Below are positions 46,607-55,065 of a DNA stretch of 64,000 nucleotides, in pieces. The translations under genes were made by a program, and so were the position numbers. The stretch's first letter is position 1. Each line of letters begins with the position of its first letter. The DNA is taken from assembly GCF_900112245.1 (NCBI RefSeq), contig NZ_FOYX01000005.1, positions 68,363-132,362 on the forward strand. The letters are read 5' to 3'. Under the pieces are notes generated by a model. That model saw nothing but the letters and a program-made list of their open reading frames with translations. It was not told the origin of the DNA and did no database searches. This DNA comes from Maribacter stanieri. Lineage in GTDB: Bacteria; Bacteroidota; Bacteroidia; Flavobacteriales; Flavobacteriaceae.

Positions 46607-47947
46607 ATGGGAGAAACATTAGATCTAAAAGGGAGTAAAAAATTATTGAATGCATGGGCCTTTTATGATTGGGCTAATTCGGTTTATACATTAACTATAG
46701 CATCTTCAATTTTTCCTATCTATTATTCTACACTATTCTCGACTAAAGATGAATTGGTTACTGCATTTGGTTTTGATATGAAGCAGACCGTTCTCATTTC
46801 AATAGTTACTGCTTTCACCTTTCTTGTTGTAGCATTTTTGTCGCCTGTATTATCTGGTATAGCAGATTATGTTGGCAATAAGAAAATGTTCATGAAGTTT
46901 TTTTGCTATACAGGTAGTTTGGGTTGTATTGGGTTGTATTGGTTTGATCTAGAGCATATTCATCTTAGTCTGTTGTTCTATTTTATGGGATTAATAGGGT
47001 ATTGGGGGAGTCTAGTTTTTTACAATTCGTATTTGCCAGATATTGCGTTTGAAGATCAACAAGATAGTATTAGCGCAAAAGGATTTTCATTAGGTTATTT
47101 TGGGAGTGTTCTATTGTTGTTATTGAATTTGGCCATGGTCATGAAACCAGAGTTGTTTGGGTTTGATATTGGTGAAACTGAAGATTCACTAAACTTGGCT
47201 AAGGTAGAAGCGATGAGAATATCATTCATAACAGTCGGATTATGGTGGTTGATTTTTAGTCAATATACATTTTGGGTGCTGCCAAAGGGAGTAGGTAAAG
47301 GGCACAAAATAACTAAAGATATTGTGTTTAATGGGTTAAAGGAACTTAAAGTTGTCTGGGGTCAATTGAAAGAAAATGAAAGACTAAAACGTTATCTAAA
47401 CGCTTTTTTTGTGTTTAGTATGGCTGTCCAAACAATTATGCTAGTCGCAGTATATTTCGGAGAAAAAGAAATTGCATGGGTTTCTGCAAGTGAAAAGACT
47501 ACAGGTTTAATTATTAGTGTATTGGTTATACAATTGGTAGCCATAATTGGTGCTGTTATTACCTCCAAAGCATCAGAAAAATATGGTAATATTAAAACGC
47601 TAATAGTTGTAAATGCTATTTGGATGCTATTATGTGTTTATGCTTACTTTATGGTAACACCTATTCAGTTTTATATTGCAGCCGGTTTTGTCGGTTTGGT
47701 AATGGGAGGTGTACAATCTTTAGGGAGATCAACATATTCAAAATTTTTACCGGAAACAGAAGATACTACATCGTATTTTAGTTTTTATGATGTAGCTGAA
47801 AAAATAGGTATTGTTATAGGTATGGCACTCTTTGCTATAATAGATCAAGTAAGCAATATGAGATATGCCATTCTATTTTTGTTCGTATTCTTTTTAGGCG
47901 GTATTATATTGCTATTTAGGGTTAATGAAACAAAAAAGCCCCTTTAA
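46607..47947 (+). CDS. MFS transporter, UMF1-like
   Basis: A 446-residue membrane protein with about 12 transmembrane helices. The family signature is near the N-terminus: KLLNAWAFYDWANSVYTLTI, typical of the UMF1 (vacuole effluxer-like/Atg22) branch of the major facilitator superfamily. The start is taken at the ATG after the terminator hairpin, because an earlier in-frame ATG lies inside the hairpin itself. UMF1 proteins in fungi export amino acids from the vacuole; the bacterial substrate is unknown. The end of the gene overlaps a hairpin that probably terminates the convergent operon. Confidence 0.9.
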   Translation: MGETLDLKGSKKLLNAWAFYDWANSVYTLTIASSIFPIYYSTLFSTKDELVTAFGFDMKQTVLISIVTAFTFLVVAFLSPVLSGIADYVGNKKMFMKFFCYTGSLGCIGLYWFDLEHIHLSLLFYFMGLIGYWGSLVFYNSYLPDIAFEDQQDSISAKGFSLGYFGSVLLLLLNLAMVMKPELFGFDIGETEDSLNLAKVEAMRISFITVGLWWLIFSQYTFWVLPKGVGKGHKITKDIVFNGLKELKVVWGQLKENERLKRYLNAFFVFSMAVQTIMLVAVYFGEKEIAWVSASEKTTGLIISVLVIQLVAIIGAVITSKASEKYGNIKTLIVVNAIWMLLCVYAYFMVTPIQFYIAAGFVGLVMGGVQSLGRSTYSKFLPETEDTTSYFSFYDVAEKIGIVIGMALFAIIDQVSNMRYAILFLFVFFLGGIILLFRVNETKKPL

Positions 47948-47957
47948 AAGAGGCTTA
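47932..47957 (-). terminator. Imperfect terminator of the DUF2807 operon, inside the MFS gene end
   Basis: On the minus strand AGCC-rich sequence pairs with GGCT across one mismatch and is followed by TTTTTTG. It lies 38 bases beyond the DUF2807 stop and covers the last codons of the convergent MFS gene. Confidence 0.5.
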
Positions 47958-47992
47958 ATTGAATTGATTGTTCGCTATTTTGATTTTATACT

Positions 47993-48727
47993 TTACCCTT
48001 TAGAGATATCTCCTGAACCAGAGGTTTTTGTATTTACTTTTTCAGGATTGCCTCTATAAGAGATGTCACCCGATCCAGATACACGCGCTTTTATAGATTT
48101 ATTTGCAGTTACTTGTATGTCTGCAGATCCAGAAACGGTTGCCTCAACATTATCAGCCTCAAGGCCATATGCTTCAATATCCCCACTACCTGATATAGTT
48201 GCTTCAAAATCAGTAGTGTTACCGCTAAGGGTAATATCCCCTGAACCTGACATTGTAGCTGATATAGAGTTAGTGTCGATATCTAACGTAATATCACCAG
48301 AACCAGACATTGCCGTACTGAATTTGTCTGTTTTAATTTTTGTTTTACCAACAATATCTCCGGAACCTGACATGGCCACAGAACTTATAGATTCTATCGG
48401 CACTGTAATATGAATTCCAGACTTCCAGTTACTAGATTTAAGATTGACACCTTTTTCCGTTTTAATAACCAATTTGCCATCTTTAACTTCGGTAATGATA
48501 TATTCTAATAGATTCTCTTCACCTTCTAGCGTAATCTCACCTTCACTACCTGCAACTAAATCTATATCAAACCAGCCAGAAACCGCTACACCGTCGTAAT
48601 CTCCGGTGCTTCTTTCTATGGTTACATTATTTCCATTTCCTTTAATTGTTTTTCCCCATTGGGCAGAACAAGATAAGGATAGTAGACCTGCACATACTAA
48701 TACACTTAATTTTCTCATGATTTTCAT
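47993..48727 (-). CDS. DUF2807 (head GIN domain) repeat protein
   Basis: A 244-residue exported protein; the signal peptide (VLVCAGLLSLSC) resembles a lipoprotein signal with Cys20. The mature part is a DUF2807 beta-helix-like domain in which SGSGDI recurs seven times at intervals of about 16-21 residues (one copy is SGSADI), starting near residue 120. These repeats form parallel strands in the predicted right-handed helix, similar to a putative auto-transporter adhesin head. It is last in an operon behind an ECF sigma factor, a putative anti-sigma factor and a related repeat protein. Function is unknown; surface binding or stress protection is only inferred. Confidence 0.88.
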   Translation of the reverse strand: MKIMRKLSVLVCAGLLSLSCSAQWGKTIKGNGNNVTIERSTGDYDGVAVSGWFDIDLVAGSEGEITLEGEENLLEYIITEVKDGKLVIKTEKGVNLKSSNWKSGIHITVPIESISSVAMSGSGDIVGKTKIKTDKFSTAMSGSGDITLDIDTNSISATMSGSGDITLSGNTTDFEATISGSGDIEAYGLEADNVEATVSGSADIQVTANKSIKARVSGSGDISYRGNPEKVNTKTSGSGDISKG

Positions 48728-48745
48728 ATTTAATTGATTGATTGA

Positions 48746-49840
48746 TTATTTTTTGGTAAAACTGATTCCGCCATAGTCACTTGATAGCGTTATTTTATTT
48801 CCACTTCCTTTAGACCCATAAAAACCTTCATAGTGTTTGTCCGAAGATTTTTCTGTACTGATGTTTATGGTAAAGTCATCTTTTCCACTAACTCCTGCAT
48901 AACTGGTCGAAATATCGAAATCGAAATGGTATTCACTATGATATCCAATTTTGATTCCGGTATAGTCAGTTCTAATATTTACATCGCCAGCATCAGCGGC
49001 AAGTTCTTCTATTCTTATAGATCCATAGTCGGCAACAATAGAAACATCACCATGTACGGTACCTAATTTTACAGTAATATAATCGCCGTTACCATCAATA
49101 CTCTTTAATTCGTCAATATCCATATTGCCGTAATCACTCGTATACTCTAGGTTATCCATAATGCCAATACTAGCGTTGGTATAGTCTGCATTAATAGCAA
49201 GATTTCCTGCTTTTTCTATGGTGAAACCAGAGTAGTCAGCTCTTATTTCTCCACTATTGATATACCCAATTGTAGACTTAGAAGTATAATCGAAGTTTAA
49301 ACGGTTGTTTCGACCTCTAAGTTCACCCAACTCAAGTCTACCATAGTCACAATTAATTCTAGCATGACCGTCAATTCTATCAAGAATAATGTTGCCATAA
49401 TCATTACTAAGATCAACATTGTTTTTTACAGGAACTTTTATGGTGTAGTTGATCTGCATGTTAACATTGTTGTTGTTTCCCCAGCTCCATCCCCAGCCAT
49501 TACTACTTTTATTGAAAATAGTTTCTGCAGAAACACGTTCGCTACTGGCTTCAAAATCAATTGAAATTTCATCTAGTTTTTTCTGAACCTTTTCTTCGTT
49601 ATTACCATTGGTTTTAATATGAACTTCGATAACGACCCTATTCTCGTTCCAAGAAGTAATATTTAAATTACCGTATGAGTTGTTGATTTTTAGCAATGCA
49701 TTAGCATTGACATTAAATTCTTTTTTAATGGTCTTTTCTCTAGTATGCTTGCCATCAAAATCAGTATCGTTGGCATTGGCTACAGTGGTAAATGCTAATA
49801 ATAATAGCCAGGTATATTTATATAGTATAGTTTTCATCAT
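48746..49840 (-). CDS. DUF4097-like beta-helix repeat protein
   Basis: A 364-residue exported protein. The start is taken at the ATG that leads a signal peptide (TILYKYTWLLLLAFTTVANA); a longer frame starts 10 codons upstream inside the preceding gene. From about residue 130 to the end the sequence repeats short units built around DYG or DYT (NDYGNI, CDYGRL, FDYTSK, ADYSGF, ADYTNA, SDYGNM, ADYGSI, TDYTGI, SDYGGI), about 20 residues apart, the pattern of a DUF4097-type beta-helix. It overlaps the putative anti-sigma gene by about 20 bases and is 18 bases upstream of the DUF2807 gene, so it is part of the ECF operon. The ligand is unknown. Confidence 0.82.
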   Translation of the reverse strand: MMKTILYKYTWLLLLAFTTVANANDTDFDGKHTREKTIKKEFNVNANALLKINNSYGNLNITSWNENRVVIEVHIKTNGNNEEKVQKKLDEISIDFEASSERVSAETIFNKSSNGWGWSWGNNNNVNMQINYTIKVPVKNNVDLSNDYGNIILDRIDGHARINCDYGRLELGELRGRNNRLNFDYTSKSTIGYINSGEIRADYSGFTIEKAGNLAINADYTNASIGIMDNLEYTSDYGNMDIDELKSIDGNGDYITVKLGTVHGDVSIVADYGSIRIEELAADAGDVNIRTDYTGIKIGYHSEYHFDFDISTSYAGVSGKDDFTINISTEKSSDKHYEGFYGSKGSGNKITLSSDYGGISFTKK

Positions 49841-50381
49841 TCGATTTTTTAATTGATTTAATATTTTCAATTTGTATCATTACCTCGTTTAAAAGGTCTA
49901 TTCTGGTTTGGAAATTGGTAATCATAGCACTTAATATAAGTTTACTATTACCACCGTTTAAAAGATCCTGTTCCATTTTGGTGTAATTCAATTGAAGCTT
50001 TTTCAATTGGGTCATGGTGTCATTAATTATTTTTTCTGTTTCTGGTGATTTTTCAGAATTCAGTTCGTTGATTTGCTCTTCGATTAAATTGGCGAAATAA
50101 AATTGGGTCTTAGAAGCTTCAGGTGAAATTTCGGCAACCTTATCATCAATGCTACTAGCAGTATTAAGTTGAAATATGCCTACAGATAATAAAATAGCGA
50201 TTGATGCGGCAACAGATAAAAATAGTAACCAAGAATTATTTTTCTTTGGTGTAAGTTTTGTTGCTCCTTTAGATTCATTTAATTTTTCTAAAAAACGTTG
50301 CTGGTGCCCATTTTTGGGTTCCGCATAATCTATAGTATCCTGTAGCTTGTTAAAAAGCTCGTCAATAGTATCTTTCTTCAT
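49818..50381 (-). CDS. Putative anti-sigma factor
   Basis: A 187-residue protein with a cytosolic N-terminal helical part (about 1-55, beginning DTIDELFNKLQDTIDYAEPK), one transmembrane helix (SWLLFLSVAASIAILLSVGI, about 50-70) and an extracytoplasmic coiled-coil-like region (about 85-185). It starts with an ATG that overlaps the stop of the ECF sigma gene (TAATG), and it is followed by repeat proteins in the same operon. This single-helix layout is common for anti-sigma factors, but no ZAS or FecR-type motif is visible, so the role is inferred from position. Confidence 0.7.
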   Translation of the reverse strand: MKKDTIDELFNKLQDTIDYAEPKNGHQQRFLEKLNESKGATKLTPKKNNSWLLFLSVAASIAILLSVGIFQLNTASSIDDKVAEISPEASKTQFYFANLIEEQINELNSEKSPETEKIINDTMTQLKKLQLNYTKMEQDLLNGGNSKLILSAMITNFQTRIDLLNEVMIQIENIKSIKKSNDENYTI

Positions 50382-50935
50382 TAGACTGCGAGTATTAATT
50401 TCTTTCTTAAACTTTCTTTAGCTCGTGAAACAGTAGTTCTGCAATTGGCATAACTAATGTTCATGATTTCGCTGATTTCATCATAATCAAACCCTTCAAT
50501 TAGATGTAAGGTCAAAGAAATTCTGTAATTGTCTTTTAAATCTTTCATGGTTTCCATCACTTTTTGAGCCTTTAGTTCTGTAAACACATGGTCAGATGCA
50601 ATTCCGTCATTATCTTCGACCTTGTACAATACTTCATCTAAAGCAACTTCATTCTTTTTTTGTTGCTTTCTATATTGATGTATGCTGTTGTTAATAACAA
50701 TGCGTTTTAACCAGGATCCAAAAGTTACTTCACCTTTAAAAGTATGCAGTTTCGTAAATGCGCTTAAAAACGATTCTTGCATAATGTCTTCTGCTTGGGC
50801 AGTGTCCTTTACGATTCTGATTGATGTGTTGAACATAGCCTTGTAATACCTGTTATACACTTCTAGCTGTGCACTCTGTTTACCGGCCATGCACAATTGC
50901 ACTAGCTCATCAATATGTTCTCTTTGTTGGCTCAA
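50381..50935 (-). CDS. ECF-type RNA polymerase sigma factor
   Basis: A 184-residue sigma-70 family factor. Region 2 (about 22-90) carries DTAQAEDIMQESFLSAFTKL and FGSWLKRIVINNSIHQYRK. Region 4 (about 120-175) carries LKDNYRISLTLHLIEGFDY and the helix-turn-helix EISEIMNISYANCRTTVSRAK. The N-terminus has a short extension (MSQQREHIDELVQLCMAGKQ) as in typical flavobacterial ECF factors. It leads a four-gene operon with its likely anti-sigma factor and two beta-helix repeat proteins. The upstream gap shows direct repeats (see below). Confidence 0.95.
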   Translation of the reverse strand: MSQQREHIDELVQLCMAGKQSAQLEVYNRYYKAMFNTSIRIVKDTAQAEDIMQESFLSAFTKLHTFKGEVTFGSWLKRIVINNSIHQYRKQQKKNEVALDEVLYKVEDNDGIASDHVFTELKAQKVMETMKDLKDNYRISLTLHLIEGFDYDEISEIMNISYANCRTTVSRAKESLRKKLILAV

Positions 50936-50973
50936 AAAGTGATTGGTTTTATTGAAAGATGATTCAATTTACG

Positions 50974-50991
50974 GTTTGTTACAGTTTGTTA
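50974..50991. repeat. Tandem GTTTGTTA direct repeat upstream of the ECF operon
   Basis: GTTTGTTA occurs at 50974-50981 and 50984-50991, one helical turn apart. On the minus strand this is TAACAAAC twice, 39-56 bases before the sigma start. It could be a regulatory binding site; no binding protein is known. Confidence 0.45.
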
Positions 50992-51053
50992 GAATTAATA
51001 TGATTTTATTCTTTATTTCTATTCTGTTTAATTTTTAAAATGATTCTTTTCAC

Positions 51054-51070
51054 TTGGCACAAGAATTGAA
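51054..51070 (+). promoter_or_regulatory. Possible sigma-54-like -24/-12 element before lon
   Basis: TTGGCAC at 51054-51060 and TTGAA at 51066-51070 match the sigma-54 consensus YTGGCAC-N5-TTGC except for A in place of the -12 C. The GG-to-G spacing is exact. The lon start is about 120 bases downstream. Confidence 0.3.
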
Positions 51071-51192
51071 ATACATAGGTGCAAATGAAGGTGTTAAAAG
51101 CTATAATAGCTTAGTTTTCATTGCATTTACGGCATTTATGTATAATTTATAAAAATAAAATTCTGTTGGTTTAATGACAGAATGACCGATAT

Positions 51193-53649
51193 ATGAGTAT
51201 GGGAGATTCTAAATTTTCAAATTTTGACAACATGTCCTTACAGGGAATCGATCAAGATTCTGAGCTTATACCACTATTGACCCCAGAAGATGAGGAACAA
51301 ATGAATAGTGAAACGCTACCAGAAACCTTACCGATTTTGCCTTTAAGAAATACAGTTCTTTTTCCTGGTGTAGTAATACCTATTACTGCAGGAAGGGATA
51401 AGAGTATTCGTTTAATAAAAGATGCCAATAATGGTTCTAAAGTAATTGGCGTAGTATCTCAAAAAAACGAGGAAACTGAAAATCCTGATGTACAGGATAT
51501 TAATACTTTGGGTACAGTCGCAAAAATTTTGCGTGTTCTACAAATGCCAGATGGTAATACAACTGTAATCATTCAAGGTAAAAAACGTTTTGAGGTTGCA
51601 GAGGTGTTAACTAAAAAGCCTTATTTAACAGCTACAGTAAGGGAGACTAAAGAGATAAGACCTGAAAAGAACGATAAAGAGTTCATGGCTATTATTGAGT
51701 CGATCAAAGAATTGGCGCTGAAAATAATTAGGGATAACCCTAATATTCCTAGTGAGGCTTCATTTGCTATTAAAAACATTCAAAGCGATTCATTCCTTAT
51801 AAACTTTGTTTCTTCTAATCTAAATTTAGATGTAAAAGCAAAACAAGATTTACTAGAAATAGGAAGCTTGCAAGAAAGAGCATTGGCAACATTGAAATAT
51901 ATGAATGTTGAAATGCAGAAATTAGAGCTTAAGAATGATATTCAGTCTAAGGTTAGAAATGACCTGGACCAGCAGCAAAGAGAGTACTTTCTGCATCAGC
52001 AAATGAAAACCATTCAAGAAGAATTAGGTGGGGTTTCTTATGATGAGGAATTAGAGGAGATGAAAGTCAAATCTAAAAAGAAGAAATGGGGCAAGAAGGT
52101 AAGAGAGCATTTTGAGAAAGAACTATCAAAAATGAAGCGGATGAATCCGCAAGTGGCTGAATATTCGATCCAAAGAAACTATCTAGATTTATTATTGGAT
52201 TTACCTTGGAAATCGTATTCAAAAGATAAATTCGATTTAAAACGAGCACAAAGAATTCTAGATCGTGATCATTCTGGTTTAGAAGATGTTAAGAAGAGAA
52301 TCATTGAGTATTTAGCGGTATTAAAGTTGCGAAACGATATGAAATCTCCAATTTTATGCTTGTACGGACCACCGGGTGTTGGCAAAACTTCATTGGGAAA
52401 ATCTATTGCAGAAGCATTAGGTAGAGAGTACGTTAGAATGTCATTAGGTGGTTTACGTGATGAAGCTGAAATTAGAGGGCATAGAAAAACCTATATTGGT
52501 GCTATGCCAGGTAGAATAATTCAAAGTCTTAAAAAGGCAGGTACATCAAATCCGGTTTTTATACTAGATGAGATAGATAAATTATCGAATAGTAATCAAG
52601 GTGATCCATCTTCTGCAATGTTAGAAGTGTTAGATCCTGAGCAGAATAGCGATTTTCACGATAATTTTTTAGAGTTAGGTTATGACCTTTCTAAAGTGAT
52701 GTTCGTTGCTACAGCCAATAATTTAGGTAGTATACAGCCAGCATTGAGAGATCGTATGGAGATTATTCATGTAAGTGGATATACCATTGAGGAAAAGGTA
52801 GAAATAGCTAAAAAGCATTTATTGCCAAAACAATTGACTGAGCATGGTTTAGATACTAGCCACTTAAAAATTGGCAAACCACAATTAGAAAAAATTGTGG
52901 AGGGTTATACCCGTGAATCTGGAGTTCGTTCTTTAGAGAAGCAAATTGCTAAAATGGTACGTTATGCAGCTAAATCTATTGCTACAGAGGAAGAATATGA
53001 TAAAAAGGTAAGCAACGAAGATATTATTGAAATTTTGGGAGCACCCAAAATGGAGCGAGACAAATATGAAAACAATGAGGTTGCAGGTGTTGTAACTGGT
53101 CTTGCGTGGACAAGTGTAGGTGGTGATATTCTATTTATAGAATCGATACTTTCAAAAGGTAAAGGAACTATGAGTATTACCGGTAATCTTGGTAAGGTGA
53201 TGAAAGAGTCGGCTACTATTGCAATGGAATACATAAAGTCTAATGCAGAAAGGTTTAATATTAATCCTACTGTATTTGAAAATTACAATGTACATATTCA
53301 CGTGCCAGAAGGAGCAACGCCAAAAGATGGGCCAAGTGCCGGTATAACCATGTTGACATCATTGGTTTCTTTATTTACTCAGAAACGTATTAAAAAGAGC
53401 TTGGCTATGACAGGTGAAATTACGTTACGTGGAAAGGTATTACCTGTAGGTGGAATCAAAGAGAAGATTCTAGCTGCTAAAAGAGCCCGTATAAAGGAAA
53501 TTATTCTTTGTGCCGACAATGAGCGCGATATTAAGGAGATTAAAGAATCATACTTAAAAGGACTTACTTTTCATTATGTAAAAGAAATGTCTGAGGTTAT
53601 AGATATTGCAATTACAGATGTTAAAGTAAAAAACGCCAAGGAGTTATAA
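51193..53649 (+). CDS. lon: ATP-dependent protease Lon
   Basis: An 818-residue AAA+ serine protease that degrades misfolded and short-lived proteins in the cytosol. The LON N-terminal domain (about 40-240, with [19 protein letters not shown]) is followed by a coiled region, the AAA+ module with Walker A GPPGVGKT (about 394-401) and Walker [10 protein letters not shown]. The protease domain has the catalytic pair Ser715 ([10 protein letters not shown]) and Lys758 (GGIKEK, the second Lys), 43 residues apart as in E. coli. Length is normal. cmk follows after 28 bases, probably on the same transcript. Confidence 0.98.
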   Translation: MSMGDSKFSNFDNMSLQGIDQDSELIPLLTPEDEEQMNSETLPETLPILPLRNTVLFPGVVIPITAGRDKSIRLIKDANNGSKVIGVVSQKNEETENPDVQDINTLGTVAKILRVLQMPDGNTTVIIQGKKRFEVAEVLTKKPYLTATVRETKEIRPEKNDKEFMAIIESIKELALKIIRDNPNIPSEASFAIKNIQSDSFLINFVSSNLNLDVKAKQDLLEIGSLQERALATLKYMNVEMQKLELKNDIQSKVRNDLDQQQREYFLHQQMKTIQEELGGVSYDEELEEMKVKSKKKKWGKKVREHFEKELSKMKRMNPQVAEYSIQRNYLDLLLDLPWKSYSKDKFDLKRAQRILDRDHSGLEDVKKRIIEYLAVLKLRNDMKSPILCLYGPPGVGKTSLGKSIAEALGREYVRMSLGGLRDEAEIRGHRKTYIGAMPGRIIQSLKKAGTSNPVFILDEIDKLSNSNQGDPSSAMLEVLDPEQNSDFHDNFLELGYDLSKVMFVATANNLGSIQPALRDRMEIIHVSGYTIEEKVEIAKKHLLPKQLTEHGLDTSHLKIGKPQLEKIVEGYTRESGVRSLEKQIAKMVRYAAKSIATEEEYDKKVSNEDIIEILGAPKMERDKYENNEVAGVVTGLAWTSVGGDILFIESILSKGKGTMSITGNLGKVMKESATIAMEYIKSNAERFNINPTVFENYNVHIHVPEGATPKDGPSAGITMLTSLVSLFTQKRIKKSLAMTGEITLRGKVLPVGGIKEKILAAKRARIKEIILCADNERDIKEIKESYLKGLTFHYVKEMSEVIDIAITDVKVKNAKEL

Positions 53650-53677
53650 ATTCTCTTTTCTTTATATTTATGTTAGA

Positions 53678-54373
53678 ATGAAAAAAATAACAATAGCAAT
53701 TGACGGTTTCTCTTCTACAGGCAAGAGCACTTTAGCTAAACAATTAGCTAAGAAGTTACATTATATATATGTAGATACAGGTGCAATGTACCGCGCCGTA
53801 ACCTTGTTTGCTATGAGGTCCGGGTTTATAGAGGAAGATAAAATTGATGAAGATTCATTGATTAAAACTTTAGATGATATAGACTTAAAATTTGTTTTTA
53901 ATTCAAATTTAGGTTTTGCCGAAATGTATTTGAATGGCGAAAATGTAGAGAAGGAAATAAGAACAATGTCCGTGTCTAAAAATGTGAGTCAGATTTCTGT
54001 TATAGCAGCTGTGCGAGAGAAATTGGTAGCTATGCAACAAGCAATGGGTGTTGATAAAGGTATTGTTATGGATGGCAGGGATATTGGCACAGTGGTATTC
54101 CCAGATGCTGAACTTAAAATTTTTATGACAGCATCACCAGAGAAACGTGCGGTAAGGAGATATAAAGAATTATTGGATAGAGGAGAGGATATTGTTTATG
54201 CAGATATTCTGGAGAATGTTCAAAAACGAGATCATATTGATAGTAATCGTGCAATATCACCTTTAAAAAGAGCTGAAGACGCTATAGAGTTTGATAATAG
54301 TGATTTAGGTTTAGAAGATCAATTTCAAAGAATGTATGAACATTCCCTTCGAGTTATAGAAAGTCAAGCATAA
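53678..54373 (+). CDS. cmk: Cytidylate kinase
   Basis: A 231-residue kinase that makes CDP and dCDP from CMP and dCMP in the cytosol. The P-loop is IAIDGFSSTGKSTLAKQLAK (residues 4-23). YVDTGAMYRAVT (about 31-42) and the DGRDIGTVVFPDAELKIFM block (about 133-151) are standard, and the lid region with RRYKELLDRG follows. It is terminated by a strong bidirectional hairpin. It probably follows lon on one transcript and stands next to rpsA (after the LysM gene), an arrangement seen in many bacteria (cmk-rpsA). Confidence 0.98.
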   Translation: MKKITIAIDGFSSTGKSTLAKQLAKKLHYIYVDTGAMYRAVTLFAMRSGFIEEDKIDEDSLIKTLDDIDLKFVFNSNLGFAEMYLNGENVEKEIRTMSVSKNVSQISVIAAVREKLVAMQQAMGVDKGIVMDGRDIGTVVFPDAELKIFMTASPEKRAVRRYKELLDRGEDIVYADILENVQKRDHIDSNRAISPLKRAEDAIEFDNSDLGLEDQFQRMYEHSLRVIESQA

Positions 54374-54406
54374 AAAAAGAGGTTAGCATTGCTAACCTCT
54401 TTTTTA
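54374..54406. terminator. Bidirectional Rho-independent terminator (cmk / LysM gene)
   Basis: AAAAAAGAGGTTAGCA pairs with TGCTAACCTCTTTTTT with almost no loop. It lies between the convergent ends of cmk and the LysM gene, with A/T runs on both sides. Confidence 0.9.
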
Positions 54407-54422
54407 ATATATATTATATATA

Positions 54423-54803
54423 CTAGTTGTTTGGAATAACCAATACTTGATCTGGATGAATAACATCTGGGTTTTTCAAAACACCAGTGTTAGCTTCAAA
54501 TATAGCTTTGTACTTCATAGGATCACCATAGTAATGCTTAGCTATCTTACTTAAAGACTCACCACCCTTAACAACGTGTCTGTGATATACAGATTCATCT
54601 TCAACGGTAATATTAGCTTTTATATCAGAAGGACTTTCGCCACCTATTTGCTTAATTTTATCCCACATTAGGTCTTTTTCATAAGGAGTTTTTGCTTGTC
54701 CTTTTATTTTAAGAACATCACCTTCAACAGTAACGTTACCGTCCTTTATACCTAATTGCTCACCTAAGTCTAAAAGACCTTGATACTTCGCTTTAACACT
54801 CAT
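54423..54803 (-). CDS. BON-LysM protein (Kbp/YgaU-like)
   Basis: A 126-residue protein with a BON domain (about 12-72, with VTVEGDVLKIKGQAKTPYEK) and a C-terminal LysM domain (about 74-124, with HRHVVKGGESLSKIAKHYYG and VLVIPNN). This is the domain order of E. coli Kbp (YgaU), a small cytoplasmic potassium-binding protein. As in that protein there is no signal peptide, so the LysM domain is unlikely to meet peptidoglycan. It is convergent to cmk and divergent from rpsA across a 262-bp gap. Potassium binding is inferred from the homology only. Confidence 0.88.
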   Translation of the reverse strand: MSVKAKYQGLLDLGEQLGIKDGNVTVEGDVLKIKGQAKTPYEKDLMWDKIKQIGGESPSDIKANITVEDESVYHRHVVKGGESLSKIAKHYYGDPMKYKAIFEANTGVLKNPDVIHPDQVLVIPNN

Positions 54804-54913
54804 AATTATAATTTTTAATGGTTAATTTTATGCTTCTAAGTTACGCATATTTATAATATTTTATTCCAAAATCGTGCCATAATCGATAAATGAATGAAAC
54901 ATAATTAGTTGAG

Positions 54914-54944
54914 TTGTCTAATTTAAATAAAATGATTATTTTTG
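54914..54944 (+). promoter_or_regulatory. Promoter of rpsA
   Basis: TTG at 54914-54916 and TATTTTTG at 54937-54944 are 20 bases apart, a textbook flavobacterial -33/-7 pair. Transcription would start near 54951, leaving a leader of about 115 bases. Confidence 0.65.
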
Positions 54945-55006
54945 CACACCTTTTTCGCAAGGAAGTCAAGAGAGAAGGGATTAGATAAACAAATAATTAT
55001 AACAAC

Positions 55007-55045
55007 TTTCATAGTCGTTGCCTAAGTCTTGATAAGGTTATGAAA
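55007..55045 (+). promoter_or_regulatory. Leader hairpin upstream of rpsA
   Basis: TTTCATA (55007-55013) pairs with TATGAAA (55039-55045), and an inner CCT can pair with AGG. The hairpin ends 20 bases before the rpsA ATG. It is a candidate structure for autogenous control by S1; this is not demonstrated. Confidence 0.4.
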
Positions 55046-55065
55046 TACAAATTATTAATCAGCAA

